From: Ceriagrion tenellum
Taxonomy: Eukaryota; Arthropoda; Insecta; Odonata; Coenagrionidae
Assembly (NCBI GenBank): GCA_963169105.1
Contig: OY720642.1
Span: 79,338,716-79,402,715 of the forward strand
Direction of reading: 5' to 3'
Length of the DNA stretch: 64,000 bases
Positions within the stretch are counted from its first letter, which is position 1; each line of letters opens with the position of its first letter. The translations under genes and the position numbers were made by a program. This document shows, in pieces, positions 1 to 10,643 of this stretch. A model generated the notes under the pieces. That model searched no databases. It was not told the DNA's origin and saw nothing but the letters and a program-made list of their open reading frames with translations.

Positions 1-188
1 ACCAAATACCATTCATGAATTTTTTTGTAGACTGTGACTTAAATTTTCATGAAAACCTATGAAGAATAAATGTTGAGTGGCACATATTTAAAGAGCTCTA
101 TGCTCTATGTAATTCCTAAGTTCTTGTTGAATGATATGCAATTTTAAATGTTTCTTTTATTTATCGCTGATTTCGCCGTTTCTTGCAG

Positions 189-284
189 TCATCACTTATA
201 GCCGTCAGCGAATTGGTGAAGAATCTTTTATCACGTCACGCCATTTTGCACCTTGTTGTTAGTATTTTTAAACGCTGGTACTTG
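189..284 (+). CDS. candidate internal coding exon, unknown protein
   Basis: A 96-nt block lies between a strong splice acceptor (a T/C-rich run ending in TTTCTTGCAG at 188) and a consensus donor (TTG then GTAAGT at 285). Only frame 0 is open across it, giving 32 codons without a stop, and the length is a multiple of three with phase 0 at both ends. The peptide starts SSLIAVSELVKNLL and ends VSIFKRWYL; it is hydrophobic with scattered basic residues, and I do not recognise a family. It has no start codon of its own and no partner exon was found nearby. The splice sites are seen directly; that it is an exon is inference. It could be a chance alignment of good splice signals. Confidence 0.3.
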
Positions 285-301
285 GTAAGTTTCATGTTTA
301 C

Positions 302-390
302 ATGAAGCTGAGGATGACGCGCTGTGTCGAAACCATGGGCGAGTTGAGTTATATTAAATAGTGTGGAATAAAATCAAGTACATATCTTTT
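302..390 (+). mobile_element. possible Penelope-like element 3' tail
   Basis: The stretch carries GAAGCTGAGGATGACG, a short self-complementary segment, GTCGAAACCATGG and then an AT-rich run with GTGTGGAATAAAATCAAG. Penelope-like retroelements typically end their coding region with a DD-containing peptide, a small stem and a GTCGAAAC-type sequence before a short AT-rich 3' UTR. The better supported Penelope fragment at 49086-49553 ends in the same style. No coding part is recognisable upstream. Confidence 0.35.
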
Positions 391-2206
391 ATTATGAGTG
401 ACTACTTAGAGACCTCATAACACATCGTTCATTTGTTATTTGAATTCTCTATAGGTGGGATACCTTACCATCAACTTCTACACCTGTATATTTGTCATTT
501 TTTCTCCAAATGGTGATTGTCCCTATTAAAAAGTTGATACATTCAATCAAGTGTTAAAAAATCGTTATATTTATCTTCTGTATTTTTCGTTATTTACTGT
601 AATTTTCTCTCCAAGTTAGTCCAGAAGGCGTGAAAAACGAAGGTTTATTCCCGAAACTCTAATTTTAATATCGTCGTTGGGTTCCCATCCCAAGTCGAGA
701 ATGGATATTGAACTTGACCTACGGTTGAGCTTTTTAGCTAGTCAGGTCTGAGTCAGGTCTTTTGCAGTCAGAGCCAATAAAACACACTGTACAATGCTGC
801 ATAAATGAGTGGAAAATATTACAGTTAAATGAACCCTATCTGCCCTTCTATATGGTGATAAACTGTTATACCTCTGTTTTTTAGGGAAATTGAACACAGC
901 TTAAGTCTTATCCGCGAGTTTTTCATACTTGTAAAATATATGATACAATGAAACTTGTCTTTAGCGGAATCTCTCGGGGCCATAATTTTTTCCGGATAAG
1001 ACTGATTTCTGCTTAACCCAGAGTCTGACATTTCAAAAAAGACCTTGAAAGCCATATCATGCCCATAACATGAATCGCCTCAAAGGTTGGTTTGAATCAA
1101 ATTTTACATGTTGACGAAATTATTATGAAGTACTGTAACAGTATCAAATTTTGGTTAAAAATTTTATTTGAACTAATTAACATAAATACTGATCTATAAA
1201 ATACGAATATAATATGTCATTTTTGTATGAATTTCTTCCTGTAATATAAAATTCTCTACGTTGTCGATAGGAACATTTAAGATATTAAATAAATCAGTGT
1301 TACCTTTGGTAATACTACATTCTACTATTTCTTTTAAAGAAACTAACATTTCTTTGTAGGACTGTTTTCATCACATATTACGGTTATATCTTCTTTATAG
1401 TCTTTCTGCGGATTCATAGGCTTCGCCTTCTGTCAGGGAGCCATCATCATCGCTCGTCTGAAGATCGTTGTCGAAGTTCACGAATATCTCAGTATACACG
1501 GTAAACCCAATTATTTGCTGTCATTTGCTTAGATCGTTCATTGGTTCTGAAATAGGAAAGGTCCTGTCTATATGTATGTACATATATTGGGCATGGATTT
1601 TTTATCATACCTAATTCAATGACGATTTCTTCCTCAAAATATTTGTATTAAAAACTAATCTTGCTGTGTATTTGTATTAAGAACCCACATTCCATATCTA
1701 CTATTCGTTCGCTATACTCTGCTTACTCAACCACTTAATTCCACATTTTTTCTACTTTCAGCCATTTCTTTCCATTTCCCCTTCACATCACCGACTTTTT
1801 CTCGGCACACGCGAACGACAAACAGCCCATTTCCCTTGCTTCAAATCTTCTCTTGCTTTTTCCCTTTCCTCGCCACCGAACACACTTCTTGCCGGAATGA
1901 CCTCATTTTTCTTCACCCTCCTTCTGTTTCAACGCACGCTTTATCAGCTTTCTCAACCCATATCTGTCTTCCTCTTCCACTCCTCACGCTCCCTCATCCC
2001 TGCGTTGAATTCCCTTTGATCATATGTTACACAAACCGAATAAGCTTTAAAATATTTGTCCACCTCCTTTTTTGCTCAATTCTTCCCTTAAAAAATAATT
2101 CAGGATATCAATTCTCATTTCCAAAAATATTCTTCTATTTGGAATCATTTGTCGGTTGCACCATGTTTAAAAACCAATTTTTCTATTGGTGTTCAATGAA
2201 CTATAT
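391..2206. other. no gene recognised
   Basis: AT-rich sequence without a recognisable gene. Positions 1690-2030 are strongly C/T-rich on this strand, which creates a 125-codon open frame rich in Leu, Phe and Ser that I regard as a composition artefact. Confidence 0.4.
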
Positions 2207-2386
2207 TTCGTAAATGATAACGAAATAAAATTTTACAGATTTGACGTAATCTGCAGAAGATTACATTTCGTTGAATAGTGGTGCAGAAGAACTTTATTTT
2301 GTAGATGATATCGAAATAACATTTTCGAGATTTGACGTAATATGCAGAAGATTGTATTTCGCTGACTTGTGGTGAAAAATTCCCCC
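2207..2386. repeat. tandem pair, 90-bp unit
   Basis: Two imperfect copies in tandem with a 90-bp offset. Shared blocks include a GATGATAACGAAATAA-like start, GATTTGACGTAAT, TGCAGAAGATT, ATTTCG and a closing GTGGTG. The copies differ at many positions, so the duplication is not recent. Confidence 0.7.
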
Positions 2387-2917
2387 CAAACCATCACAAT
2401 ACCGCTCTAGCCCCTTTATCAATACAGCCCCTTTATCATGGGCATCATTGAGGGCTTGCTTTTATATCCGCAATTAATTTTCCAGTGCTGTAATTCAAGT
2501 CCATTACCAACTTGTTATTTCTTTTTATTTATCCCAATTAATTTTTTTTACTATATTTTTGCTGTCATCTCCCGGTTTCATTCCCCTCGTTCACTCTCTC
2601 TATCTTATGAACGACCTTTACCTTCTCATACATGACCTTTTGCACTTTCCGCTGGCGATATACTTGTCGAGAGGAAATGAGATAGCTGTGAAATGAAATG
2701 TGAATTGTTTCCGGAAAAGAAAAATAAGTCTGAGTCCCATCATACCTCCATTTTCTATTTTCCCCCAGAGTACTGTCTTGTATCAACGAATTTATGTCGT
2801 TCTTTTAATGCCTTAGGGATTTTCAAATAATGTGAATTTTCCTGTAAAACGCTATCCTCGAGTGCAATTGAAGGTTTTCCTTTATTTTCCAAAAGGCATA
2901 TTTTATAATTTTATTCA
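2387..2917. other. no gene recognised
   Basis: Nothing recognisable. Short C/T-rich runs near 2560-2640 create small overlapping open frames on both strands. Confidence 0.4.
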
Positions 2918-2973
2918 TTTATATTATTTATATATTTATTATTATATATTTATATATAATAATTTATAAATAT
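2918..2973. repeat. AT-only low-complexity, palindromic
   Basis: A run almost entirely of A and T made of TATT/AATA and TATA steps, largely self-complementary around its centre near 2945. Low-complexity DNA able to form a hairpin; no function is implied. Confidence 0.6.
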
Positions 2974-3670
2974 ATTGCAGTACCTACAGTGACATTTGAC
3001 ACCAGTATTTTAAATGCTGATTTTCTATCGTTCTCATCCTTAATTTTTGCTCTTACGCACCCAATTTGAGACAATGCATATTATCTTAATTTTATTTATG
3101 ATTTGAATCAATCATGATCGTAAAAGCAAGTGTTTACATAACTTTTTAAAAGAAATAAGTTCTGTCGCTATCTCCCCTACCAAACACCCTAGAGGTGGAT
3201 TTCAAAGTACCATACAGATTTAGATGTATAAATTGGTCAACAGAAAGTCCGTTTCTAAGGGTAGAAATTTTTTTTTACATTATGTAAGGTTTCAATTCGT
3301 CAATTAACTAAAATATCATGAACAAAAAGACGTAATTGAGTTTCGCAATACCGTCCCTTTCTGAACCCATTATGGTTTGTTATCAATAAATCCTGGCTGT
3401 TGAGGTGCCCCATTATTGATGTAACTATTATATGCTCTATAATTTTACATGATAGTGACGTTAAAGTGACGAGCACACACCGAGGTGCTAGTAGCAGCGA
3501 AATATCAAGAAACTCTCTGTAAGTGTGTTCATTTTTTTTTGTTTTTCTCCGTTTTCATCGTCTGCCTTCCTGTGGCAAATTTTATATATTCGTCACGCGA
3601 GTGATCCTAAGTGTAGTTGTAAGTAAGTATATGTATTCGTTCGTTCATTCACTCTGACCGCTCAGTGGCA
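2974..3670. other. no gene recognised
   Basis: No gene, RNA or mobile-element signature seen. A GTAAGTAAGTATATG run at 3620 resembles splice donors but has no open exon in front of it. Confidence 0.4.
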
Positions 3671-3745
3671 AATACATATAAATAAAGGTTCAAACAGAAA
3701 GGTAGAAAGAAAGTGGATAGGAACACATAAAATTGACGAACACTA
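3671..3745 (-). mobile_element. SINE-type 3' tail fragment (family B)
   Basis: About 75 bp match the segment at 53137-53210, including the shared core ACAGAAAGGTAGAAAGAAAG (3694 and 53157) followed by TGGATAGGAACAC and TAAAATT. In the 53-kb copy this lies between a tRNA-type B box and an AT repeat, so I assign it to the body of a tRNA-derived SINE read on the minus strand. No promoter head is recognisable here. The repeat relationship is seen directly; the SINE label is inferred from the other copy. Confidence 0.55.
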
Positions 3746-4877
3746 TATATATAAAAATATATATTTAGAAAACTTGTTCTAAACTTATGGTCGGCGTGCA
3801 TCCTCAAAAGTATTACTTTTGAACAACATTTTTAAATATTGAAATAAGGAAGAGAAATTCTTGTTTTAAATTTTTTGGTGTAAAAGATCTTTTACTGAGT
3901 TAGCCCAGAAGTTGTAGGTAGAAAAAAGCTGATATTACGTATTCTCGAAGCCTGAACGCAGTTTTAAAAAGCTTTGCGAAATTTCATTCATTTAAAAGCA
4001 ACTGCGTGCAAATGGCTGGTATACTGTAGAGTCCATTGTTCAAGTGTTGTATATTCTTGGTGTATCGGTACATTTTAAAGTTTTAAGTGCAATTCCGAGA
4101 AATTATATCGCTCTCCAGTAAGGGAAACCAGGTTTTATCCACGAAAGCTTTCAATTCTTGATGAAGCTCCTCCATTGTCGTGAGCTCGATTTTCCTCTCT
4201 GACAAGGAATGGCGCTTATACGTGTTGAATAGTAACGCTCTTTTCCCTCTGCTTCGTCGCTGAAAGATAAACGCCAACTCACGTGAGAGAGAAAATGTAT
4301 TTCTAAGAGGAAGTTCTTTCTCCTATCGAGATGTGTTGCCGTAGCAACTTCCCTGCAAGCCACCCAGCAAGCCTCCAGTTAAAGTAATATCCGCAGAACA
4401 TTTCTTATTTGAATTTTTTATACCTGCGGCGTTTTCGAGCGATGCTACGCTGGGCAAAATATATCTTGATCTATGAATTGGAACATCTCAGAAAAGTGGC
4501 AAGAAGCAAAATAATTAGTACAGAAAAGAGGCATATATTCCATTTTTCCCTTTTTGTATCCTAGAGAAATTTCTCAGGTATATTTGATATGGAACGATAT
4601 GAGTTTTGTTCGGTGAATGAGCCGTGCTGAGCACTGAGGAGATATTGTATAAACGACAACTCCGTAGGGAACATTAAAATATGTTTTGGCCTCTTTATAT
4701 ATTTGAAAAATAAACGGGAAGCTTTCTAGGGTGATCAAGATGCAATTACTAACTTAGGTTGTAGGAATGTTTACACTACGATTAATTATGGAAACTATCG
4801 TTTGTTTTTATATTATTTAAGTAATCTACCGGTGAAGGTAGGTTTTGCTGAATTTCAGAGAATCTCCTCCCAGTTTT
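3746..4877. other. no gene recognised
   Basis: Mostly AT-rich. On the minus strand, 4285-4350 is an open block bounded by TTGCAG and CAC-GTGAGT, a possible but weak exon; its peptide is unremarkable. Nothing else recognised. Confidence 0.35.
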
Positions 4878-5393
4878 TTACACATTCAGGGGCCTATCTT
4901 CCTCTAGTATACTCTTTTTTGCCTCAGCATACGATCTATCCTTCTTCATCCCGTCCATGAAACGTATTCTCTTTCTTTCCCTTCTCCTCTTGTTCAACAT
5001 CCTCCCCTCTATCACATTTTGGAGCAACCCATCGCCCTTTATTACATCCTTCAGCCATCTACCTAGCCTATCCCAGATTTTATTCAGAAGTTTCCAATCC
5101 TCTTCCAGCATATCAAGCACTTCCTTGTTAGTCTTCTTAACGGAATATGCGGCGGTAATTTGTAGCGAAGCCATCTTGGCTACTGATGGTAGCTTGTGGA
5201 TTTTCTTCCGTTTACCGTTAAGGATCCTTAATATGCGCTTTAATTTCAGTTTCATGGAATTCCTGCCGTCTAATGATGATGGTCTAAATCTCTTTACCGC
5301 TGCTTTTTCGGCATGCATATGAGAAACCAAATGGGTTTCCATCGGCTTCAAGCTTTCGAGGCTGACACCTTCATACAGGATAGTCAGGGACAC
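4878..5393 (-). mobile_element. RTE-like retrotransposon 3' fragment in a 171-codon frame
   Basis: The last roughly 94 residues (about 5162 down to 4878) match the C-terminal part of insect RTE-like endonuclease-reverse transcriptases: a KKTNKEVLDMLEE block, then DRLGRWLKDVIKGDGLLQNV, then EGRMLNKRRRERKRIRFMDG and a short ED terminus. In that family these correspond to the TNEEVL, RWLGH-(V/M)-RGDGLL and IEGK-RGRGR segments after the catalytic domain. The catalytic FADD block is missing, as expected of a 5'-truncated insert. The first 77 residues are basic and not recognisable; they may be diverged element or flanking host DNA that happens to stay open. An unbroken frame in such a fragment is unusual here, since the other copies carry stops. 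Autonomous function is excluded by the missing catalytic region. Confidence 0.7.
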
Positions 5394-6751
5394 AATATGC
5401 GTCGCTGCGATAAGGCAAGTGAGGCGATAAAATATGTTCCCATTATGATCCGCATTTACTGTGGTTTGAGCTGCTGTTAAAGCCTAAGCTGAAATGAATT
5501 TAAAGGGAGCGCAAATGCACCTAAGTTACCGCCCATGGGAATTAGCCGCAAATATGCCGCTGCGCACGTTGTGGTTATTCCCTGGAGACTTTTCCACCGT
5601 CCAATTGGGTAATGCCATGCTAATTCTCTGTTGAATACAATTAACTTCGCCATTCAGGGACGGTTTAAAGGATAATTTGTCTTCATTTAGTGCTTTCTGG
5701 CGAATGAGATTAATATCTTGCCGATCGTAATGTAGACACAACATATTTAGTGAATACATTGTTAGGTATTATTTTGTGCTCTGAGTTATGACGGTTCGGA
5801 TATAATCTTGTTTACAGCATAGTAGCTTCCTGCATATAAGGGAATATCCCTGTCTCCTTCCTTTCACTGTTCCACCAAAACTGAAAATATTTTGCTTCCT
5901 CTATCCGTTTTGGATTCTGGCGCTGCGTTAAACTAAACCACAGCCGGTTATACTCTTGCTCAGCAATTATGGAAGCTTTGATTATCAGATGTAACGTCCG
6001 TGTGCTCATGGGTTTAAATTTCATAGCATTCAAATATTTGCTAATGGACATGGAAGAGAAATTAGTGTACCCTATTTTAAGTATCATTATCAATTTGACG
6101 AACGGCATGTGATGATTTTTTGGAAAAGTTTTGATTGATGTTCTTGGTATAATAAAACTTCTTTTTATTTTTCCACTAAAAAAACAGAATGCATAATTTT
6201 CGCCAGTTTCGAGTATTGTATAAAATGTTTTACCCGGTATGGCTTATTTTAAAATGAGTTCCATATAATTTCTAGGCCTCGTTAACTTTTGATTTGTGAT
6301 CGTCAAAAAATATCATGATTTCTGATTTATAGTTCATCTGTGTTTTTATGTTGATAGCAAAATCGTGGTGCTTTATTGCAAATTTAAAAATTATTCACAC
6401 ATTGAAAGCATATGACAATAGGATAAATTTGTACGCTATCCAAGATATAATATAAGAGGCCCACAATCGCTGAAAGATATAATTGGTGGAATATCTATAT
6501 TTCCTCCACGATGAGAGTACTTATGATCCTCGTATGCATAATCTGAAATAAGCTCTAAAATATTTGATTGGTGGTAACGATGTAGCCACTATTGGCATAA
6601 TCATTTCCTGCTGAGAATATACATATGTAATTATCTTATCCAATATTTATCACATTTCCATTTCATGAATGATATCCCCATGATAATTAGTTATAGTGAA
6701 ATATAATTGTCCTAATGGCTCACATGCATTAGGCTACTTCCCTCATGTCTA
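5394..6751. other. no gene recognised
   Basis: AT-rich. Short open frames on the minus strand (5526-5759, 5812-6108) have no recognisable motif or convincing splice context. Confidence 0.4.
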
Positions 6752-6880
6752 TGCAATGGGTACTGTTCTCCGGGACAATGGTCCCGGTTAGAATCCACTC
6801 AGCGTAATGTCAATGTAATGGACACTGCTCTCCTGACGAATGGTCCCGGTTCGAGTAAGCTCAGCCTCTCTCTGCAATAT
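6752..6880 (+). mobile_element. tRNA-derived SINE with duplicated head
   Basis: Two adjacent units, near 6755-6808 and 6810-6868, each carry a (G/A)CACTG-type start, an AATGGTCCCGGTT segment and a polymerase III B-box-like sequence (GGTTAGAATCC, then GGTTCGAGTAA) followed by (A/C)CTCAGC. The second B box is closer to GGTTCGAATCC. This is the look of a tRNA-derived SINE promoter duplicated in tandem. The 3' body is not clearly bounded and may continue to about 7110. Confidence 0.6.
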
Positions 6881-8677
6881 TCCTGCGGTTGTCAAGGGTT
6901 GATGGGATTACCACACACAAATCTGTCTCTCATGTTGATATAATAATTGAATACTGATACCTGTCACCTCATTGATTGAATCTGATCACTGTCTCCTCCT
7001 CCTCAATCTTCCAAATAGTTATTTAGTGGACAGTTATCTAATGTGTAACCAAGGACAAAAGTATTTTGGTGTGTTTTGGAATAAACGTGTTTGCTGAAGG
7101 ACATTCATGACTCTGAAACTTTGTACCAGAGCGGCAGAGTTAAGTTTTAGGGTGTTCACAACACGTCTTCGATACCCCCATCCAAGTGTCACACGCTTGA
7201 GAAAAAATCAATCAAAATTATATGCATGAGAAGGAAAGACAACAGGTTAAAGGATGATAAAAAAGAATCGGGTTGCTTTCAGGATTCGTAATGAAAGTGG
7301 CAAAAAATATTCTTACTCACTACTCCTTTATTCTACTCCTTTATGCATTATGATGATGTAAACAATTTTTATAAATGGCAAAAGAACACAGTCTACATAA
7401 TTTCAGTTCAAACCTGCTCACAGAAGTGCGCGGTAGTCTTTTATAAAACTTATTTATTGGGGTGTGAGATGTTTTTATGATCATATGCTTTAAAATATCT
7501 ACATACATATATTGATACATCTACATACATTTATTGATTAAAGTATCGATGTTAAGGGCAAAATTGATTCTTTGTTTTGCTCTTTTAGTAACAGATTTTT
7601 ATTTCTATGTACTGCTTGTCTAATATCTTCTCCATTCATGACAAGAGAGGCACAAAAGAACTCAAGAAAATGAGCAGCACTATAATATATGCACGCATGA
7701 TGCTTTCAGTTAGTATGTGAGAAATATGACTTTTTGTGACAAATGCAATAATGTTGAATTAAAGGAAATATGAATGATATATTTGCCTTGGTCTTTCTGG
7801 CATAGACTCTGTATTTAATTCAGACATTCCGCTGTCCTTATACAAGTTACTTTGTATCAAGATTGGTTTGCAAAGAATGACCATAAACTTGCGTCGACTG
7901 CAGCTTAAATTACGTCTTGCGAAAATTATTGCATTTATATAATTTCAATACAGTAAAGTGGTTGGATTAAATTTGCAAATAGATGCGCCGAGATTTCGAT
8001 TACAAGAAACCTCGTAATTAGATAGAGTTAGAAGCAGCATAATGCTCCATTGGGTGTGAGCCGCTAAATGCTTGCTCTCTTTGAATCAGGCAGATAATCA
8101 TTTCGGGGATCGTCATCGAAGATTCAATTAGCTTTCCTCCGTCATCTTTATGTAAAAGGATCTGTATATTTAGGCTCAAAATATAGCTAATGCCCTGCGT
8201 GAAAATGAATGTTCATCATTTATCTTTCATTTTGTCCAATTAACGCCTCTCTCATGTGATCTTGGCACACTTCGCCTCCAAAAACATTCTCCGGTCATCC
8301 AGGACTAATTTTATATCCATTCCATGCGAAAGATACGTCTGGTCCTTCATCGAATTCCTACGGTGCATTTAGAATGTAAAAACGCTTTAATAATGGACGA
8401 GTTCTGTCAGTAATTCATTACTACGAGAATTCCGTTGCCACTACGTCGGCTCTCTCATTGCACCCTCTTAATACAAGTCCAAGTCCAGGTCCATCCTATG
8501 AGTACAACTCTGAATAAAATTTCCACTATTAGGTGTAATTGATATATTTCTGAATGCTATTTTGTGAATGAAAGGGTCTATGTCGATCTAAAATAGGAAA
8601 ATTGCCATAAGCAAGCATTTTTTCCGCCATAAACTGCGCAGCGGATGTTCTACTAAATTTCTGTATCTTTTGAATTA
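6881..8677. other. no gene recognised; short 22-bp tandem
   Basis: Nothing gene-like. At about 7497-7540 a 22-bp sequence (ATCTACATACATATATTGAT type) is repeated twice. The first 200 bases may be the body of the preceding SINE. Confidence 0.4.
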
Positions 8678-8921
8678 CGAGGGTTGACCAAATAGTGACG
8701 CTCCACATTTTTTTAGATTAAAAACTGTTTATGTTACAAAAAAGACATTTAAACTTGTTAAAGGTTAAATATTCTTCCGAATATCTCCTTCAAGTTCTAT
8801 TGTCTTCCTCCAGTGATTCACTAGGGTACATATGCCCTTTCGTTACTAGTCCTCGTTCTGGCTATAGAGCCAGGTCTTAACCGCGCTAATCACTTCTTCG
8901 TCGTCCAAAATAGTATTGTGG
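8678..8921 (-). mobile_element. mariner transposon 3' end (pseudogene plus terminal repeat)
   Basis: Read on the minus strand, 8921-8765 encodes the C-terminus of a mariner transposase: DDEEVISAVKTWLYSQNED, two consecutive stops where the family has Phe-Tyr, then RKGICTLVNHW and an acidic/glycine end with a stop at 8765. Family members normally read DEEV-AV-WL-Q-D-FY-GI-L-W-KCI at this place. About 70 bases further on is the terminal inverted repeat, GAGGGTTGACCAAATAGTG on the plus strand at 8679, next to a TA dinucleotide at 8676-8677, the usual mariner target. The catalytic D,D(34)D core and the opposite repeat are absent, so this is a dead, truncated copy. Confidence 0.85.
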
Positions 8922-9269
8922 AAAAGTACTCGGTGTCATTATTCAAAATGAATTTAAAAAGAAGAGAAATTTACATTATTTCAGGTCTTTAATTTGTACC
9001 TTTTTTGGGTCTTAAATTTGGTATCTGCGAGACTAATCTTACAATGTGCCCTCTGCTCAATAAAAATAACATTTTATCAATTGTAAAATAAACCAAATTT
9101 CTATTCCAACAGAAACTCTTTGTACGTCCGTAATCTAGGGAAGGGGAACTGCAAGTGACACTAATTACCAGTAAAACAGTTTTTATGTTTGCACATGCTG
9201 CCTGAGATCCTTCCCAAACCTAAATTATTCATGTGAAATCCCAGTGTTTTTTTGTGCATCGTCTCGGCG
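8922..9269. other. no gene recognised
   Basis: AT-rich, nothing recognised. The matching second mariner terminal repeat was looked for here and not found. Confidence 0.4.
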
Positions 9270-9397
9270 GGAAGTAGTATTAAGTCCATCGTGTTGAAAG
9301 ACTGCCCCATTGCGTAAAAACATTCCAGTTTCCTCAAAATATCACGAATTAACTATCTACAACGCTCTATATAGACGCTCGTTGCTTCAAAATCGCC
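9270..9397 (+). repeat. direct repeat copy 1 (128 bp)
   Basis: Matches 9876-10003 at an offset of 606 bp with only a handful of mismatches. Landmarks are GGAAGTAGTATTAA at the start, GACTGCCCCATTGCGT in the middle and GACGCTCGTTGC near the end. The interval between the copies has a small CpG-rich patch (9420-9490) and no open frame of note. Confidence 0.85.
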
Positions 9398-9875
9398 ATT
9401 AGAATAATTAGACTGCAGAGGTCCAGGGAGCTTAATGCGTCGCCGTTCTTGGATCTGCCGACGCGGCGGCCTAGGACTTACACAGCCGCACACTAAAAAA
9501 TAATCAGTTTCTTTTTCGAAAGAAACTGTCGCAGCTTATCTCTTCGTAACCTTAATTTGAGTCTATTGGAGTTTCTGGTGAATGAACAACTCTCTGTTGA
9601 TGGATATCTTAATTCGCTTCACTCGCACTTAATTGCGAATGAATTAAAAACTGTGTCCTCGATTTAACATAGAAGAGCTGCAAACACGACAATTCATCAT
9701 AAATATTGTGAAAGCATGAAGGGTTAAAAGTGATATTTTTCAGCGTTTAATATTTTATTCCTTATCATTCAACCTAATGGTTCTGTATCAGCTTGATTTG
9801 GGTGATTTTAACCCATCTCCTCCCACCGTAGCCATATCGCTACACCCTGACGCGCCAAGTGTATGACGCTCTGTA

Positions 9876-10050
9876 GGAAGTAGTATTAATGCCATCGTGT
9901 TGAAAGACTGCCCCATTGCGTGAAAACATTCCAGTTTCCTCTAAATATCACGAATTAACTATCTACAACGCTCTATATAGACGCTCGTTGCCTCAGAATC
10001 GCCTAAGACTGCCCCATTGCGTAAAAATATTCCATTTTCCCCAAAATATC
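9876..10050 (+). repeat. direct repeat copy 2 with a nested partial third copy
   Basis: 9876-10003 is the second copy of the 128-bp sequence at 9270. It is followed directly by 47 bp (10004-10050) repeating only the central part, from GACTGCCCCATTGCGT to AAAATATCAC. The pattern suggests two duplication steps. No TG..CA ends, primer-binding site or polypurine tract are visible, so I do not call it a terminal-repeat retrotransposon. Confidence 0.85.
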
Positions 10051-10094
10051 ACAAAATATAAGTTGGGAAACTGCCCTGAGGGGAGAACTTTACA

Positions 10095-10643
10095 GTGATG
10101 CCTCCAATATCCACTACGGTACTTAAATTGTCACCCCATAATCAGTTCACAGATGGCAATTTCCACCACGTCAGAGGCAGATTGTTTGATGACCGCCTGT
10201 TTAGCCGGAGGCATTCGAATTCACATGGATCTCCTGGCATTGCAACGGTACATTCAATCTGGAAACGACTTGATTTTACCCTCCCCATTCCTAATCATTT
10301 CATCATTTATATAGGTCTCATAAATAGTAAATTACAAGGAGGTACAATTTATGCTCAAAGACAAAGCAATTTATATGTAATTCCCATTTTTTTGTTTTCT
10401 GGCTTAACTCTTAGTTTTAAAATTAAGGTATTAAATCTATTAGCAGGAGTGGTACTGTGCAGAGTATCATTTAAATTGAGGTACTTAGCCTATAAACGTT
10501 ACAATTGTCATGCTGGAGGTGGCATTGGAACCCTTAACACATCTGTTTATATTCAGGCTCATTGCCAACTGTGCCATAGCAGCCGGTTAAGGTCTCTCAT
10601 TATCGATTGTATTCTTCCTCCGATGCGGGTGTTCGCCACGTAA
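10095..10643 (+). CDS. open reading frame, 182 codons, hypothetical
   Basis: The longest open frame in the window, open from just after a TGA at 10077 to a TAA at 10641. The first ATG is at 10098; a GTG precedes it. The product is basic with two hydrophobic stretches around residues 85-125, and has a few Cys near the C-terminus (CHAGGG, CQLC). I recognise no domain. It begins 45 bases after the repeat copy at 9876. With a stop expected about every 15 codons at this base composition, a run this long is unlikely but not impossible in 64 kb of six-frame sequence. No codon bias, splice sites or homologous neighbour support it. Confidence 0.15.
   Translation: MMPPISTTVLKLSPHNQFTDGNFHHVRGRLFDDRLFSRRHSNSHGSPGIATVHSIWKRLDFTLPIPNHFIIYIGLINSKLQGGTIYAQRQSNLYVIPIFLFSGLTLSFKIKVLNLLAGVVLCRVSFKLRYLAYKRYNCHAGGGIGTLNTSVYIQAHCQLCHSSRLRSLIIDCILPPMRVFAT

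Noticed and set aside
9270..10003. Miniature terminal-repeat retrotransposon (TRIM)
   Set aside because: Repeat length and spacing fit, but the repeats do not start TG and end CA, and there is no primer-binding site, polypurine tract or target duplication.
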